The notes under the pieces: generated by a model
Told to the model about the DNA's origin: nothing
The model's input: only the letters and a program-made list of their open reading frames with translations
The model's database searches: none
Made by a program: the position numbers and the translations under genes
Shown here: positions 38,848-51,871 of the stretch, piece by piece
How the letters are laid out: each line of letters opens with the position of its first letter
Position numbering within the stretch: position 1 is the first letter of the stretch
Assembly: GCA_964057225.1 (NCBI GenBank)
Contig: OZ059897.1
Coordinates: forward strand, 9,672,001-9,736,000
DNA: 64,000 nt
Direction of reading: 5' to 3'
From: Auanema rhodensis
Taxonomy: Eukaryota > Nematoda > Chromadorea > Rhabditida > Rhabditidae

Positions 38848-39530
38848 TCTTCCCACCGATGAGCATTATTCCACAAGAATCATTAGGCTATGTCATCCTT
38901 GTTCCATTCTTGGCAAAGGAATGATCTCGAGAACTTTTAATTGTTATGTGCTGTAATTTATTTTATTTATATGACAAAGGATGAAGATATCAATAATGAG
39001 AAATTACTAATTCAATTTTGGAATTATAAAGTTTTATTTCTTTATTTGTTAAATTTTTTTGAATGAAAACATCTGCCAATTCCAACATAATTATTAAATC
39101 ATTAAACGAAATGCAATTTTAATGATAACACTTTAATCAGAATATTACATTAACATTCTAATAGCCGAAATTTTATAAAATCAATTTTGCCAACAAAGAT
39201 ATCAACGTTTGCTTTCATTTTCTGACTTCAACTACTCATTCGTAGCTATTGTAAAGTTTTGGTTAGAAAAGCGTGTACGATTGGTTTTGTATCTCTTTGC
39301 TTTTTTACTTTTTTTTGTACAAATATTTTAAAAAATTATTTATTATTATTGTTTTCAAGAAATACTGAGCAGTTTAAGTACATAGAACTTGAAAATTAAT
39401 TTTAAACATCAATGTACATTAGTTTTATAAACGACTAAACAAAAATTAAAGAAAAAAGAAGATACCCATCTGATGACAGACCTAATTTGGTCAAAATTGG
39501 CATAATATCAACAGAAAATGTGATAACAAC
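38848..39530. other. intergenic between two convergent genes
   Basis: About 680 AT-rich bases holding the two 3' UTRs. Nothing else recognised. Confidence 0.55.
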
Positions 39531-41266
39531 CTAAGCTTCAATGAGCTTCTTGTCATCAGTCACGAAAATCTCATCATCATCTGGCTTTATTAATTCTGAA
39601 AAAGAAATATTTGGATTATCATGAGGTTTGTAAGAAAACGTACGTTTGTTGAAGAATGGAATAGCAAGAAAAGCAATAGTATGACCAGCAATATAAGTAT
39701 AAAACAGTAAATCAATCCACAAATCAGATATGAAGCTCATTCGGATGTTTTGCTCGCATAACTGGAAAAATAAAAGAATTAGTTGTAAGCAGCTCAACAC
39801 ATTCTTAAACGTATCATCGATAATCATGCGAAATTAGTATTTTTAAGTATTTTCAATCAAAAAATCTAATTGAATTATGAATTTGAAATACTCTAGTATT
39901 ATATGGGGAGGAATTGGAAAATGAGTTTGAAAGATATGTATGTTCTTTAAAGTTCATAGATAAGTTTGAGGTTATTAATGCTCGTTTAAATGTTATCTGA
40001 CTATGACCTGATGAGGTTAACCTTATCAGTGAGTCAATAAAACATTCAAAATCAAACATAAAACAGGAACTTTAGATAAAATCGGTTTAGAAATGAAAAA
40101 AGGTTAAATCAAAGAATGAAAATAGCACCACACAACACATCACACAAGATGACTTATCCTATTTCTTCCTCTTTTATCAAATGAAAATAATCTATGTGTT
40201 CTTCAGATTTTGCTTATAAATGTCCTGTTTTTCGGTTGTTCAACTTTGAGTTAGAAAGGAAGAAAAGGAAACACAACACACTAACATGCGCAGCAGGAAC
40301 CTCCTTGTCATCATCTGTTGTACATTCCAACTTTTCCTCTAAGATAGTTAAGAAATGTTCTTCTTTTTCTGATTTTGTGAAATGGTCGTGGAAGCTCCTG
40401 ACTGCATCTCCACAATCTAACCAAGCCCAATATACAGATAACCCGAGAGCTAGAACAAAGACAGCCATGATATAGAATAGAATCCAACCAATTTTCTGTC
40501 GGACAAGGCACTGAAAATTAAGATTGAGTAGAAATCTGATCTGAGAATCTCACCAAATGACTTGGATTTCCACGCTTATCGTTGAAATCGAAGAATTGAG
40601 GAATAATAATGAGCATACATAGTATAACACCTATTGTTGATATAGCCCACATTACAAGCATTTTCATTTTATACTGAAAGATTCATCGTGTTTCAAAATA
40701 GGAATATGCCTATGAATATGAATGTACCGCTTCCAGCTGATGACGTTCATCTTCGGTCCAATCAAAATCAGGGACCTGCTTCTGAACGGTATCATCGAAG
40801 ATATCATATGCGATAGGAAGCACAAGTGCAGCCGACTTGTAATAAGCTAAACAAATGTTTTTTCGGAAATTATTCAAGAATATACAGCTATTTTTATGTT
40901 TAAAAGTGATTTATTGTTGATGAGCTGGATCAAAAATTGTTATCACCATATACTTCTCAACGACAGGTTTGATAAGAAGCCTCAAGATGTTACCCGTAAA
41001 ATTAGGCTTCCTCATTAAGGATTTTAAGTTGATTTTTTAGTTCTTTATTATCATTATGAAAATAAACTTTCTAATCAATTGCATCATATAATAATGAATT
41101 CATAATCTAGGCATAAGTAAAGAAAATATGGGATTTTCAAACATTCAAATAGTGTCTTACCTTCACTTATAGCCAGAACAACAGCCGAGTAAATGAATTC
41201 AAATCCAACAAATAAAAAAACAGAATATTTATAATATGGAGGGAATAGTTTTTGCCAATAGCCCAT
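39531..41266 (-). CDS. four-pass membrane protein, unrecognised
   Basis: ATG at 41266 begins MGYWQKLFPPYYKYS. Exons then give span 1 (FLFVGFEFIYSAVVLAI), a loop SYYKSAALVLPIAYDIFDDT with VPDFDWTEDERHQLEA, span 2 (MLVMWAISTIGVILCMLIII), PQFFDFNDKRGNPSHL, span 3 (ILFYIMAVFVLALGLSVYWA), a charged loop DAVRSFHDHFTKSEKEEHFL with ECTTDDDKEVPAAH, LCEQNIRMSF, span 4 (LLFYTYIAGHTIAFLAIPFF) and an acidic cytoplasmic tail KQLIKPDDDEIFVTDDKKLI, with TAG at 39533-39531. The layout (small loop, large loop between spans 3 and 4) resembles tetraspanins, but no CCG motif is present, so I do not assign it there. About 230 residues. The intron at about 39763-40287 is much longer than the rest. Confidence 0.7.
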
Positions 41267-43626
41267 TCTAATTGATAATACGATCTAAACAATAGAAAAA
41301 TTATGAAAAAAACAATGTTGAAACGACGATAAGTTTAAGAAAAGCATAATAAGCTACAATGAACTTTTCGTTGACAACCCGAAAAAATGGCAAATACTAC
41401 TACTAAGTCAAAATTTTTAATAAAAGCTGATTAGTTGATAAGAATCAGAACTAGATATGATTTTCCAGAGCATTTTTCAAAAATTATTATCAGATACATA
41501 GCGCTAAGATGAATTTGGGAATTGGGCAAAAAAAAATAAAAAAGATCAGAAAAGCATTTGGTAGATGATCTTTGAGTATGAACAACTAGATTCACATTTT
41601 TCTTCTTCCGGCTACTTATTGATATACATACACGTCTGAAGCCTCATACTGTCACAATTGCAAGTCACAAATTTAGTTTTTATTTGAAAAAAAAAAGCGG
41701 AAAGAAATTCTTTTTACTGAATGTTGATTACAAAATGCATTTTTTTAGACAAAAAACTTTTTGTTAATACAGTAGACAAATCATTAATATTAATAAAAAT
41801 CAAATATAATATAATATAATATATATAATACATATATATAATAATATAAATAAAGGAGAAAATGATAAGCTAATATGTATTTTAGTAGGCGGTTCACTAA
41901 ATGATCAACAAGTTGATACGTGAAAAAGATGAACAATCGGACAACAAATTCAATAAACGGATGATAAGATGATATATTCTTTGCCTACTTGTTTTATTTC
42001 ATCCGAAAGTCAAAATGATTCTAAAATTGCATCTTTGATTTGAGATTAAAAGATATTTCATTCATTGGATTCTGAGAAGAGATCTTCTTGTAGAAGCCAA
42101 CACCACTCATATCATTATCATAGAAACAACAATTGAAAAGTTCGCAATCCGATTAAGAAAGTCACGTGAACGTACGGCCCCCTTTTCACGTCATTTCATT
42201 TTTATTTTTATTTCAAAATGCCGTACAATTGGTTGTATTTAGTAGGTAAAGAAATCAATGATCTTTATTTGTTAAATATTAAAAATACATGTAATACTGC
42301 TATAGTGATACTGCCATTGATGCAGTTGAAGTAGCTTTACAGACATAGTAATTATATAAAAAATTTTGAAAATGCGAAATGAAGAAAGGCAAAGACGATT
42401 CGTTGCTATGTGCTTGCTTCAATGAGAGTGATTGGTATTTGGGGACAAAGGGAATACAGCTATAAGCTTTTTAAATCATATCCCCATTACCTTCAATGAT
42501 AAAATTAAAGTATGATGAAATCATAAAAAATATTTAAAAAAATAAATACATTGAAAGCAAATCTATGAAAGAAGACAGGCTAAATAGTATGCAAAATATT
42601 AGAATATTAAGATAATCCAGGCACAAAAGATGAGCAACTGGATCAAGTGAGCAAAGAAAAAGCTGAAAAGCTGCTCATTTAAGTGGCAATTTTGAATTGC
42701 AACACAACCGTTATATAGTTCAAGATAATGGTCAACATGTGGCTTGAAGTAGCGCAGGCTGGATGGATGATATTCTTCAACTCTTAGCGGTTGTTGTCAA
42801 AAGATGACGACGAAGAAGAAAAAGAAGAAGAAGAAGACGACGACGACGACAACGACAATAAAGAAGAACAAGAAGAAAACGAGAGATTGTCACCTATTAC
42901 AAATTAAAGGAAACAAAATGTTATTTCATGAAATAGCGTTAAAGAATGACAGGATGATGAGATTATATTGATTACAATGGATGAACTGTATTTCAAAAAA
43001 ACGGCGTATTATACATGACAGAACATGATTATAAGATATATCACGTCTGTATTATTACTATCCAAGCATAAAATTTAGATTTTGAGGTAAGTAATGCGTA
43101 GAAATAGAATGATGAACAAGCTTTTTTGAAAGTTATGAGCGAGAACAGGGATGAGTTCAACTAGAGAAATGAAACTGACTAAAAGAGAATCTATGAATAA
43201 TTAATAATAATAGAAAATGCCGATGAAACCGACATCTAAAACTATTGGACAAGTTCACTTAAAGGGCTATATATGGGCAGAAAAAATAAAATAAAAAGAT
43301 AGGCTTTAGATGAAAGAACCGAAAGCATATCAAGTGAGGCACAAGAAGCTAAAAGAAAGATGATGGTGATGAATTATTTGAAACAAAAAAAAAGGAACAA
43401 GAAGTGAAACCGTTAAGAACGCCTGATGAGACTAAAATAACAAACTTCTTACTGCGTAATTCACGTGAGATACCGAGTAGACTATGTATCTTGACGTGAA
43501 AATTGAAATAAAGAGTTGTTAGTCGCTTGTTCATCCATAGCTAGCTCATTAGTAATAAAATAAGTTTAGTTGGAATTATATTGAATATATAAACTGCAAA
43601 AAGTTTTAAAATTAATAATGAAAGTG

Positions 43627-43628
<2 letters not shown>

Positions 43629-43684
<56 letters not shown>

Positions 43685-43700
43685 AGAGAAGAGAGAGAAA
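43629..43700. repeat. (GA)n tract
   Basis: An almost perfect GA dinucleotide run of over 45 bases, then degenerate GA/GAA. Confidence 0.95.
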
Positions 43701-44056
43701 GTAAAAAAACTGTTTATGTTACTTATTCATTTAAGTTTGAATATTGAAATGGTTTATTAAGAAAAAGTAAATGATTTGATGATTTGTATTGAAACAACTT
43801 CAATTTCAATTCATTCACGTTAAAATGCTTCATTATGTCAAATGAATATGATTGTAAAATGTTTATTAATCATTAGATGGATGGGTATATAGTTGACTTT
43901 TTTTTTTAAAACATGATGTATAGTGATCATTTGGTAGATCGAAAAAGGATTGGCACGAGGTGGCGGGGTAGGGCTGGTGTTAGGAATAAAAGAGAATTGA
44001 AGAGGGTAAAGAGAGATAATATAAGATACAATTAAAAAGAGAGAATGAGTACTAAA

Positions 44057-44089
44057 TAGAGAGGGAGAGAATGAGAAAGAGAGAGAGAT

Positions 44090-44125
<36 letters not shown>
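44057..44125. repeat. degenerate (GA)n/(GATA) tract
   Basis: GA-rich microsatellite with interspersed GATA units. Confidence 0.9.
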
Positions 44126-46344
44126 CGAAAATGAAAGAAATGAAGAGTTGATGTTGGACGACATGTTCGGCCCGATTATGGAAAAGACTACGACTAGCGG
44201 CTGGATAATAAAGAAGATAAGCCGATCATCAACATTATTATCAACTATTACTATCATGAAAAATCGAGATTTATAATTAAATGCTGGTGAATAGCTGTTG
44301 AACTATTTAAGGCAATTTGAAGTGAAAAAAAATTGGAATTGAAAAAGAAAAAACTAAATATTGAAATAAGAGTAGAAGTTTCTTTTTTTTTTTTAAATAT
44401 TTTATTTTACTATCTAGTGTGTCAGTTAGTTCCCAACGACGCTTTGAATTTGCTTTCTTTGTTCAGGTTGAAGACAAACATATACATGTATATATGTATA
44501 TATATGTTGTGAATATGATGAATAAATAAAATTAAAAAAAAAAAAGAAGAAAAATCTTTTTTTTTTTTTGAAAGAAGAAAGAACGAATATCTATATGTCT
44601 TAACATTCGCTTCATATTATTCTTGTATTCAATTCTTTTTTTTTTGTATAAATGTCAAGAAATATTGACGTATATGTAGAGATAGATTTTAAATTTTAAA
44701 ATATAGTTGAAGAAGCAGAATAGACATATGTTTTTCATAATATAATGAGAAAAATGATAAAATAAATTGGAACTTATAAACTTGTAAAGAATTAAAAAGT
44801 AATATGGATAGATTAAGATATGTTTTGATGATATCAAGATTGGAACAAGCTTATAACAAAGCTCAAGCATATTGAATAATCTTTTTGTTCATCAAAATTT
44901 CAGGATGTTATGGTAATATTTGAGGAGCTTGAACTTGACAAAATGATTGGAAAGAAGAGCTGTTAGATAGTCCTTCAAGATCAGATGAATTGCTGATGGA
45001 CTAGAGAAGAGAAAAACAATCCCAACGACTAGTTCTGATCTTTAAGTTCCAGAGATCTAGATTGAGGAATATTTTGAAAATTTAAAAATGATATGTGATC
45101 TCATACTCTCTGCGTGATTTCATACGTTATTTTCTATACTATCTCGTCATTCGGAAACAATTAAGAAAGATAAAGCGAGGGAAAAGCTAGGAGGAACCGA
45201 GTGGGAGACGAAGAGAGAATTGAAGAACGATAGGTTCAAGTTGTAAAACACGAGACTGATCAGTTTGAATCAAATGAGAGACTGATGTGATAAGTAATGA
45301 AATGAAGAGAAAAAAAGTAAAAATAAGATATGGAGGAACCAGAGACGGGGGTGGAGTAGTGTGAATGAAGATGAAAAAGAACAAGAAAGAAGAGAAAAGA
45401 TAGAAATGATATAGAAAAGTGATAGCTTGGAAAGACTTTCAGATTCAATATACTCACGATTAACTTAGTGATTGAGATAGTCAGCTGTATCTGCTCTATT
45501 AGAGTCAAGATGATCAGCTGCTGATCGTGTTTTGAGTGCGGAAATGTCCAAAAATCTAGAAATACGTCATGATTATTTTCATTCCGAAGCATTCAAAAAG
45601 CAAAATTATAAGAGAATAACGAATAAAACAACAAAGTCGTTTGTTCCTTGATACTTCATGCATCATACACATAGTTAAAAATAAATAATTGTTCTATAAA
45701 TATACTAATTATACCTTAAACCTATACATATAGTTAAGAAATTAAATTATTTCTTTTTTTTTCCAATAAAATATTATCTTACAGGCTTCATATCATAGAT
45801 AATAATTCAAATAAAATACATAATATACTATATGTATATTTCAAATTGATCATAGTTCATGAAAAAGCGTGGTTAGAAAATTTGAGAATAGAATATACTG
45901 TCAATATTCTCTATTGAAATATAAAATATGAAGATGATTGATGATATTCATTGAAATGTTTAAATAATTTTTAGATTGGGGTAAAGTTGTTTCAATATAT
46001 TATATATTATATGTATAATATGTATAATATTATGTTTATTTTTAAAAAAAATAAAATTAAGAAATCAAAACAAATGTTTTTATTGAATATGTAAAAATGT
46101 GTGTTAAACAACATATAATATTATTTCATATATATATTTAAATTTTGAAAAAAAAAGAGGATACCCGTAATTGATAGAAGTGCCGTTGGTAGACTAATAA
46201 TAATAATAATTAATATTATAATATATGAAAAATAATCAAAAAAAAACATCAAAACTCTGAAAAAAAAAAACTCTTTGAGTGTTAAAAACATAAATTATCA
46301 GTTTTAATATCCTAAAAGAATGAAAATAATACAAACTTTTAGTT

Positions 46345-49300
46345 TTACAATCCTTCTATATGTTTTGAATTTAAAATATCATGATGATTATGATAAGCTT
46401 CTTCTATATTATTATTATTATTGTTATTATGAATTCTTGTATCAGTGGATATAACATCATTACCATCATCATCATCATCATCATCATCATGAAGTTGTTG
46501 TGTACTTCGTTTATATAAAGATTGATTATGAGAATTTGCTCGATGTGGATTAGCCCTATATCCGAGATCAGTATAACGGTTTGAAACACAAGTAGAGCTT
46601 GATTGAGGCTGAAACAATAAATATTAATAAATGATAAAAGCATAAAGTTTATTTCAAGTTGAAGAAGTAAAATGATAATAATCTCGAATTTAAGCAATAG
46701 ATACCTTGAAAGCTATGTTAATGTTTGTTCGAACTGTTCTACCACGTCCGTTACGTAATGGTCTATAAGATGGTGTCATATACACAGGTTCAGCTTGTTT
46801 AGCTTCTGATTTTTGTAATTCATTCCAAATACTTAACTGAAATATAAAAAAATAATATGAAAACGTTTAACAATCTCTTATTCCTACATCTTCTTTAGTA
46901 ATGTAAATAGGATTATTCATTATAATCCATGTAACAGTTTCATGACATCCAGGAAATGTTAATGAACCTTCATATGTTACATAATGAGTTGTTTTTGGCA
47001 TCAATGCATATGGATGTAATCGTCTTAAAGGTGTTATTTGACCTAAAAATAATTATAAAAATTTTAAATATTTAAAGTTTTTTTTATTCATATTTTAATA
47101 AAAAAAAATTAATGTTTGAACATACCTTTGTATGTTATACTTTGTGAAGCAACTGTTAATCTACGTAATTCTACTTCTGTTGTTGATCCAATCTACAAGT
47201 AAAGTGTATTATATATATATAAATATATATATTTTTGTGTTTTAATTGTATAATCTGTTAACAACCGATCAACTTCCGTTATAAATGAAAAATAAAAGTA
47301 AATTGAACTTTACGTTACGTGTAATATTAATCATTATGCTAATTCATAATGAATATCAATTAGATAATCATGTAATATTGATTATTTTTTTCAATTAAAA
47401 TATTTAAAAATGTAATTTTTATTTTATTTTCATATAAATATAATAATATTTCTAATTTTTATTTGTTTTTAACTTACATCAACCATTATAGCAATAGCTA
47501 ATAGTCCTTTAGGTTGAGTCATTGCTTGAGTAAAATTTGTATATAAATCACTGTTATATGCCAAAAATTGAATCTAAACAGAATATAATTTATAATTTCA
47601 ATAAATTATTATAAATTACCTCAGCAGGAAATCTTACACGATCAACCGTATGTTCGGAGCCTTTTTCTTCAGAGTCTTTTCCAAAATGAACAATAATCTG
47701 AAGAATTGTAAAGCAATGAAAATCCTATTCAAGTTCACAAATGAAAAAAACCTGATTTAATCTATATGTATATGGAAAAGCTGGGCCTCCAGTTATATTT
47801 ATAGTTTGTTTTGTTTCATTTAAGGTTACAATCGGTAATTGTCCAATATTTTCAAATATTCCTTCAATCTAAAACATCAAATTTTGCTCAAAAAACTATT
47901 ATTATAGTTAACTACCTGAACATCATCTAGTTTAATTGCATCCAAATGCGGATCAAATAATAGCTTATCAGGCTCTATGTTGATAGGCGATTGTAACTGA
48001 CCAGCTGTACACATCTTCCATTCTTTGTGGACAAGACCCCAAAAATCTGGTCCTACAATACAGGGATAGATACAAGCGGTCATAAGCCATGGCCACATGA
48101 TTGAAGAAGTTGATCAAATCAACTGTATGTTTATCTCTATTTCCACTCAATCTATTCCTCACTTCGTCTTATTCTCATATATATATATTCAGGATAGATG
48201 AATATTATATCGAAATATCTAGAATATGAAATATTTTGATGAAATTAAAAGAAGAAATCATGATATTGATATTGATGATGTAAGATTACATCATATAATC
48301 ATACAAGATAATTTAAGAAAAAAAAATGAATGAAATTCAATTAAAATGATGTAAAGCTATATGAATAAGACAAGAGCTAAATGTACTATGTGAAATGTAT
48401 CTATGGGAAACCTTGGTAGCGTGTGAGCTCTGACACATTCTCTATTGTGCTTCTGCAATAGAATTGACTGAAAGGGCTTCAGTTCTTATAAGATTTCTTA
48501 TTTGTAAAATTTGTTAATGAAGGGTTTATTTTAGAGAAAAAAAAAATAAAATTTGAACAGCTAAAAAAAGTAAAAATATATTATTATTATTATAATTTAT
48601 AATTTATAATAAAATATAAAATTATTATAAAATTTAATAAGAGATATGAATTAAGCTAACCAAAATCAGATTAGGGAGTAAAATGAAAAAAAAATGAAAA
48701 AACAAGATAAAGAGAAAAGAGGAAAATGAAGGGAAATGGAAAAAGAGGAGTAGGAGGTTGGTGTGAGAGTTAGCATCTCCGGAAAACGAAGACTTCCTGA
48801 GCCCAGAGATTTAGAAAATGCATACAGAGTAAAGAGAGTTGATTGGAAATATTCATAAGTGAAGACATCGGAGGTCATCAGATAGCCGAGAATGAAGATT
48901 CATGAAAGTTTTCGAATTTTTGATTTTTTTAACATCAGCATTAGGTATTAATGTTTTGAAAATTGATATAATGATGATAATGTATGAGCATTCTTTTCCA
49001 AAAACATATTTGAGCAAATTCAGATCACATAAACGTATTTGTAATTCGAAAAACAATTTTTGAAGGAGCTCGGAAGTAACGGAGAACAAGCTGAGATCAT
49101 GAAGGAAAACATGAGCAATAAGGTCGAATTGAATACTGATAGATGAAAGTAATGGTCAGTTAACAACAGAAATCTAGGTTATAACAAGAGCAAATCATGA
49201 CGTTAAGTGGTTCGATCCATGCTAGGTCATTAGTGTGTCTCAACATCCGTGAAGCATTTATGCTAATTCATGAAGAGCTATGCCCTCAAGCAAGGCTACT

Positions 49301-51173
49301 CTTGGTCAAGCATGAATCTCTCTCATGGATAAAATAGAATGTTTATGAGAGATATCAGATAGATTAAGAAGTCTTTGGATGAGAGAGAGAGAGATGTAGG
49401 GTAAAGAGAAGAGAATAAGAGATTTTGACTAAGAAAGATAGAATATCCAAGAAGATAAACGAGAGGAAAAGAGAGTGAATGGAAAAGACGTAGAAGTGAA
49501 GATGAAGAGAATGAAATACAGAAAGGTAATGTTTTTGGTTCTTCAAAGAAGAGAAAAAGAATCAAAAATATGCTCCAAAATAAAGAAGAAGATGAAGATG
49601 AAGTACATTTCATTATAATTCAATGAAATTTAAATTATTCTTCATTTTAAACTTCATTTATACTTTTTATATGGAGTAATAATATAAATATAGCCTACGG
49701 CAACACAATAGAATAGATGAAATGCAACCGTTTCATGTGTCCAGAAATGAAATTTTGAATTTTCACGTTGAAACGTGAACTGTGGACCGTAATGAAGCAT
49801 TCACGATTCAATTAAATACAACATAGCTTGATCAAGTATAGGAATTTCAATGAAATTAAGAAGAAAAAGTAAAACAAATAGCCTTTTCTGTTGTTTTTTT
49901 TTGAGAAGAAAATTCAAATTTGATAGAAGTATTGAATGAAATGCAGGAAAATGGAGAAGTTGGATATAACAACGATTATCTTACTTACAAGCATTTTGGA
50001 TTTGTTTTTTTAAAAATTTAACAGAAGGCAGATGATATGAATGTGAGATGATCATCGGCACACACACGGTCACATCTCAAAACAATCAAATGAGCTTCGT
50101 TAATAAAAGGAAAACGTTATTATATTATCTATCTATCTATATATAGTTAGTTAGATAGTTAAATATATATTGAAAAGGAGTAAAGATATGAACACAAGTT
50201 GTTCTGTATGGGAATGCTGGCTGAAGAACAATGTTCATGCCTATCAAATAATTCGTGCAACTCAAGCTTCAGTACATATGTACATTATCTAATTACCACA
50301 ATTATCTTCAATTGCTAAAAGCTCTTATGTATATGTATGTTCGGTAGATTCTTGTTGCCCAAATAAGGGCAGAAAGAGTAAAAAGTCAAATAATCAGCAG
50401 AGACTTTGAGAAATTGAGAGAGAAAGAGAAAGAGGAGAGAGAGAGGACAGGAGTGGGTGACTGGTGGGGGGTGAGCTGAGGCAGACTCATGACAATCATT
50501 TCCAATTCAGTCCGCTTACATTTTAGAATCATTAAAGAAGTAAGATACTTTAACAAATGAATTTTTAATTTTCCTTATGCTTTTCAAATTAATTTTTATT
50601 TTCAAATGTTTCATACAAAAATACAAATATTGCAACAGAAAGTAGTAGAAAAACATGATGTAATCTACAATTTCATTTCTTTTTCATCATTTTTCGACGA
50701 AATCTGATTTAACTCGTTGTGCCCAAATAAGTAAATGGAATAGAACTGCGTACCAAAAAATTCTGAAGAAATCGCGAGGTGCTAGATGACAAAAACTTCA
50801 TGTCACAAGATAGCAAATGACATTTCCGTTTTCAAACGACAGACGATTTAGAATAAAGCTGTGAAAATTTTACTAGATAAACAAAATAAATAGTTTTACA
50901 TGGATACGCTGAGAAAAATCTGAGAAGAGAAAAAAAAAAGGAATTTTCATTTGAAATTCTCTGAAAACGTAAGAATTAAGTGAATACGTAAGAATTTTCA
51001 TTATTTTGCAGGAACGTTTTTCCCAGATATGAGCATATTGAGTATGAGAACCATGAATGTAAGTTGTATTGGTAAGCTTAATCTGATCAAAATTAAGAGT
51101 TTGGCTTCCCACCTTTTGGAGATTTTGACCACAACCATTGAATTGTTATGATGATAGCTGATGAGGAAGCGAG

Positions 51174-51238
<65 letters not shown>

Positions 51239-51821
51239 TTGTGAAGAAAGAATGAATTAGTTAAAATCAAAGTAAAATAGCGCTAATTTGTTCTCAAATT
51301 AGAATTTAAAAAAAGAAAAGAAAGAAGAAAAAATTAAATAATAAACTGTGAAAGAGAGGACTAGTAAGGGCAATTTTCAAATAAAAATAGAAGAAGCTAT
51401 ATACGAGTGGGTTAATTCAACGGATTTTGAAAGAATAATTGGTACTCTGTTTGTTTTTATAGAAGAGGGTATTTTTAAAAAAAATTTAATTATAATTAAT
51501 AATTAGAAAATATAGTTAATAATAATAATAATAAATAGTTAGTAATAAATGAATGAATGAATGTATAAGTTCATGTTATAGAAAGAAGTTTTCAAATAAT
51601 TCTTCTTCTGATATCTAGTTACCTCTTTCAAGCTCAAGTTGCCATTTAAACGAGAAGGATGGACCTTATCGAATCATCAAATAGATTGGCTTAAGTCTTC
51701 ACAAAGAAACAGAATGCGTAACGAATAAGTATCGAAGTATAAATATAAAGAAGATGAGAAAAAGTTTTTGAAAAAAAAAGAAAAAGATTAAGATGGACGA
51801 TAGAGGTAAACGGGTAATAGA

Positions 51822-51871
<50 letters not shown>

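Larger units (their letters stand above)
41267..46344. other. gene-poor, repeat-rich stretch
   Basis: About 5 kb without a supportable gene. Contents: the four-pass gene's upstream region, a GAA/GAC-rich block at 42790-42885, two long GA tracts (43.63 and 44.06 kb), poly(A) and AT runs at 44.4-46.3 kb. The open frames seen are low-complexity readings of these tracts. Confidence 0.55.

Noticed and set aside
43838-44257. 139-codon minus-strand frame
   Set aside because: It is the translation of a GA microsatellite (Ser-Leu/Ser-Ile repeats), with no coding evidence.
49205-49225. GGTTCGATCC, a perfect tRNA B-box consensus
   Set aside because: Flanks do not form a T-stem or acceptor stem, and no A-box lies upstream at a usable distance.
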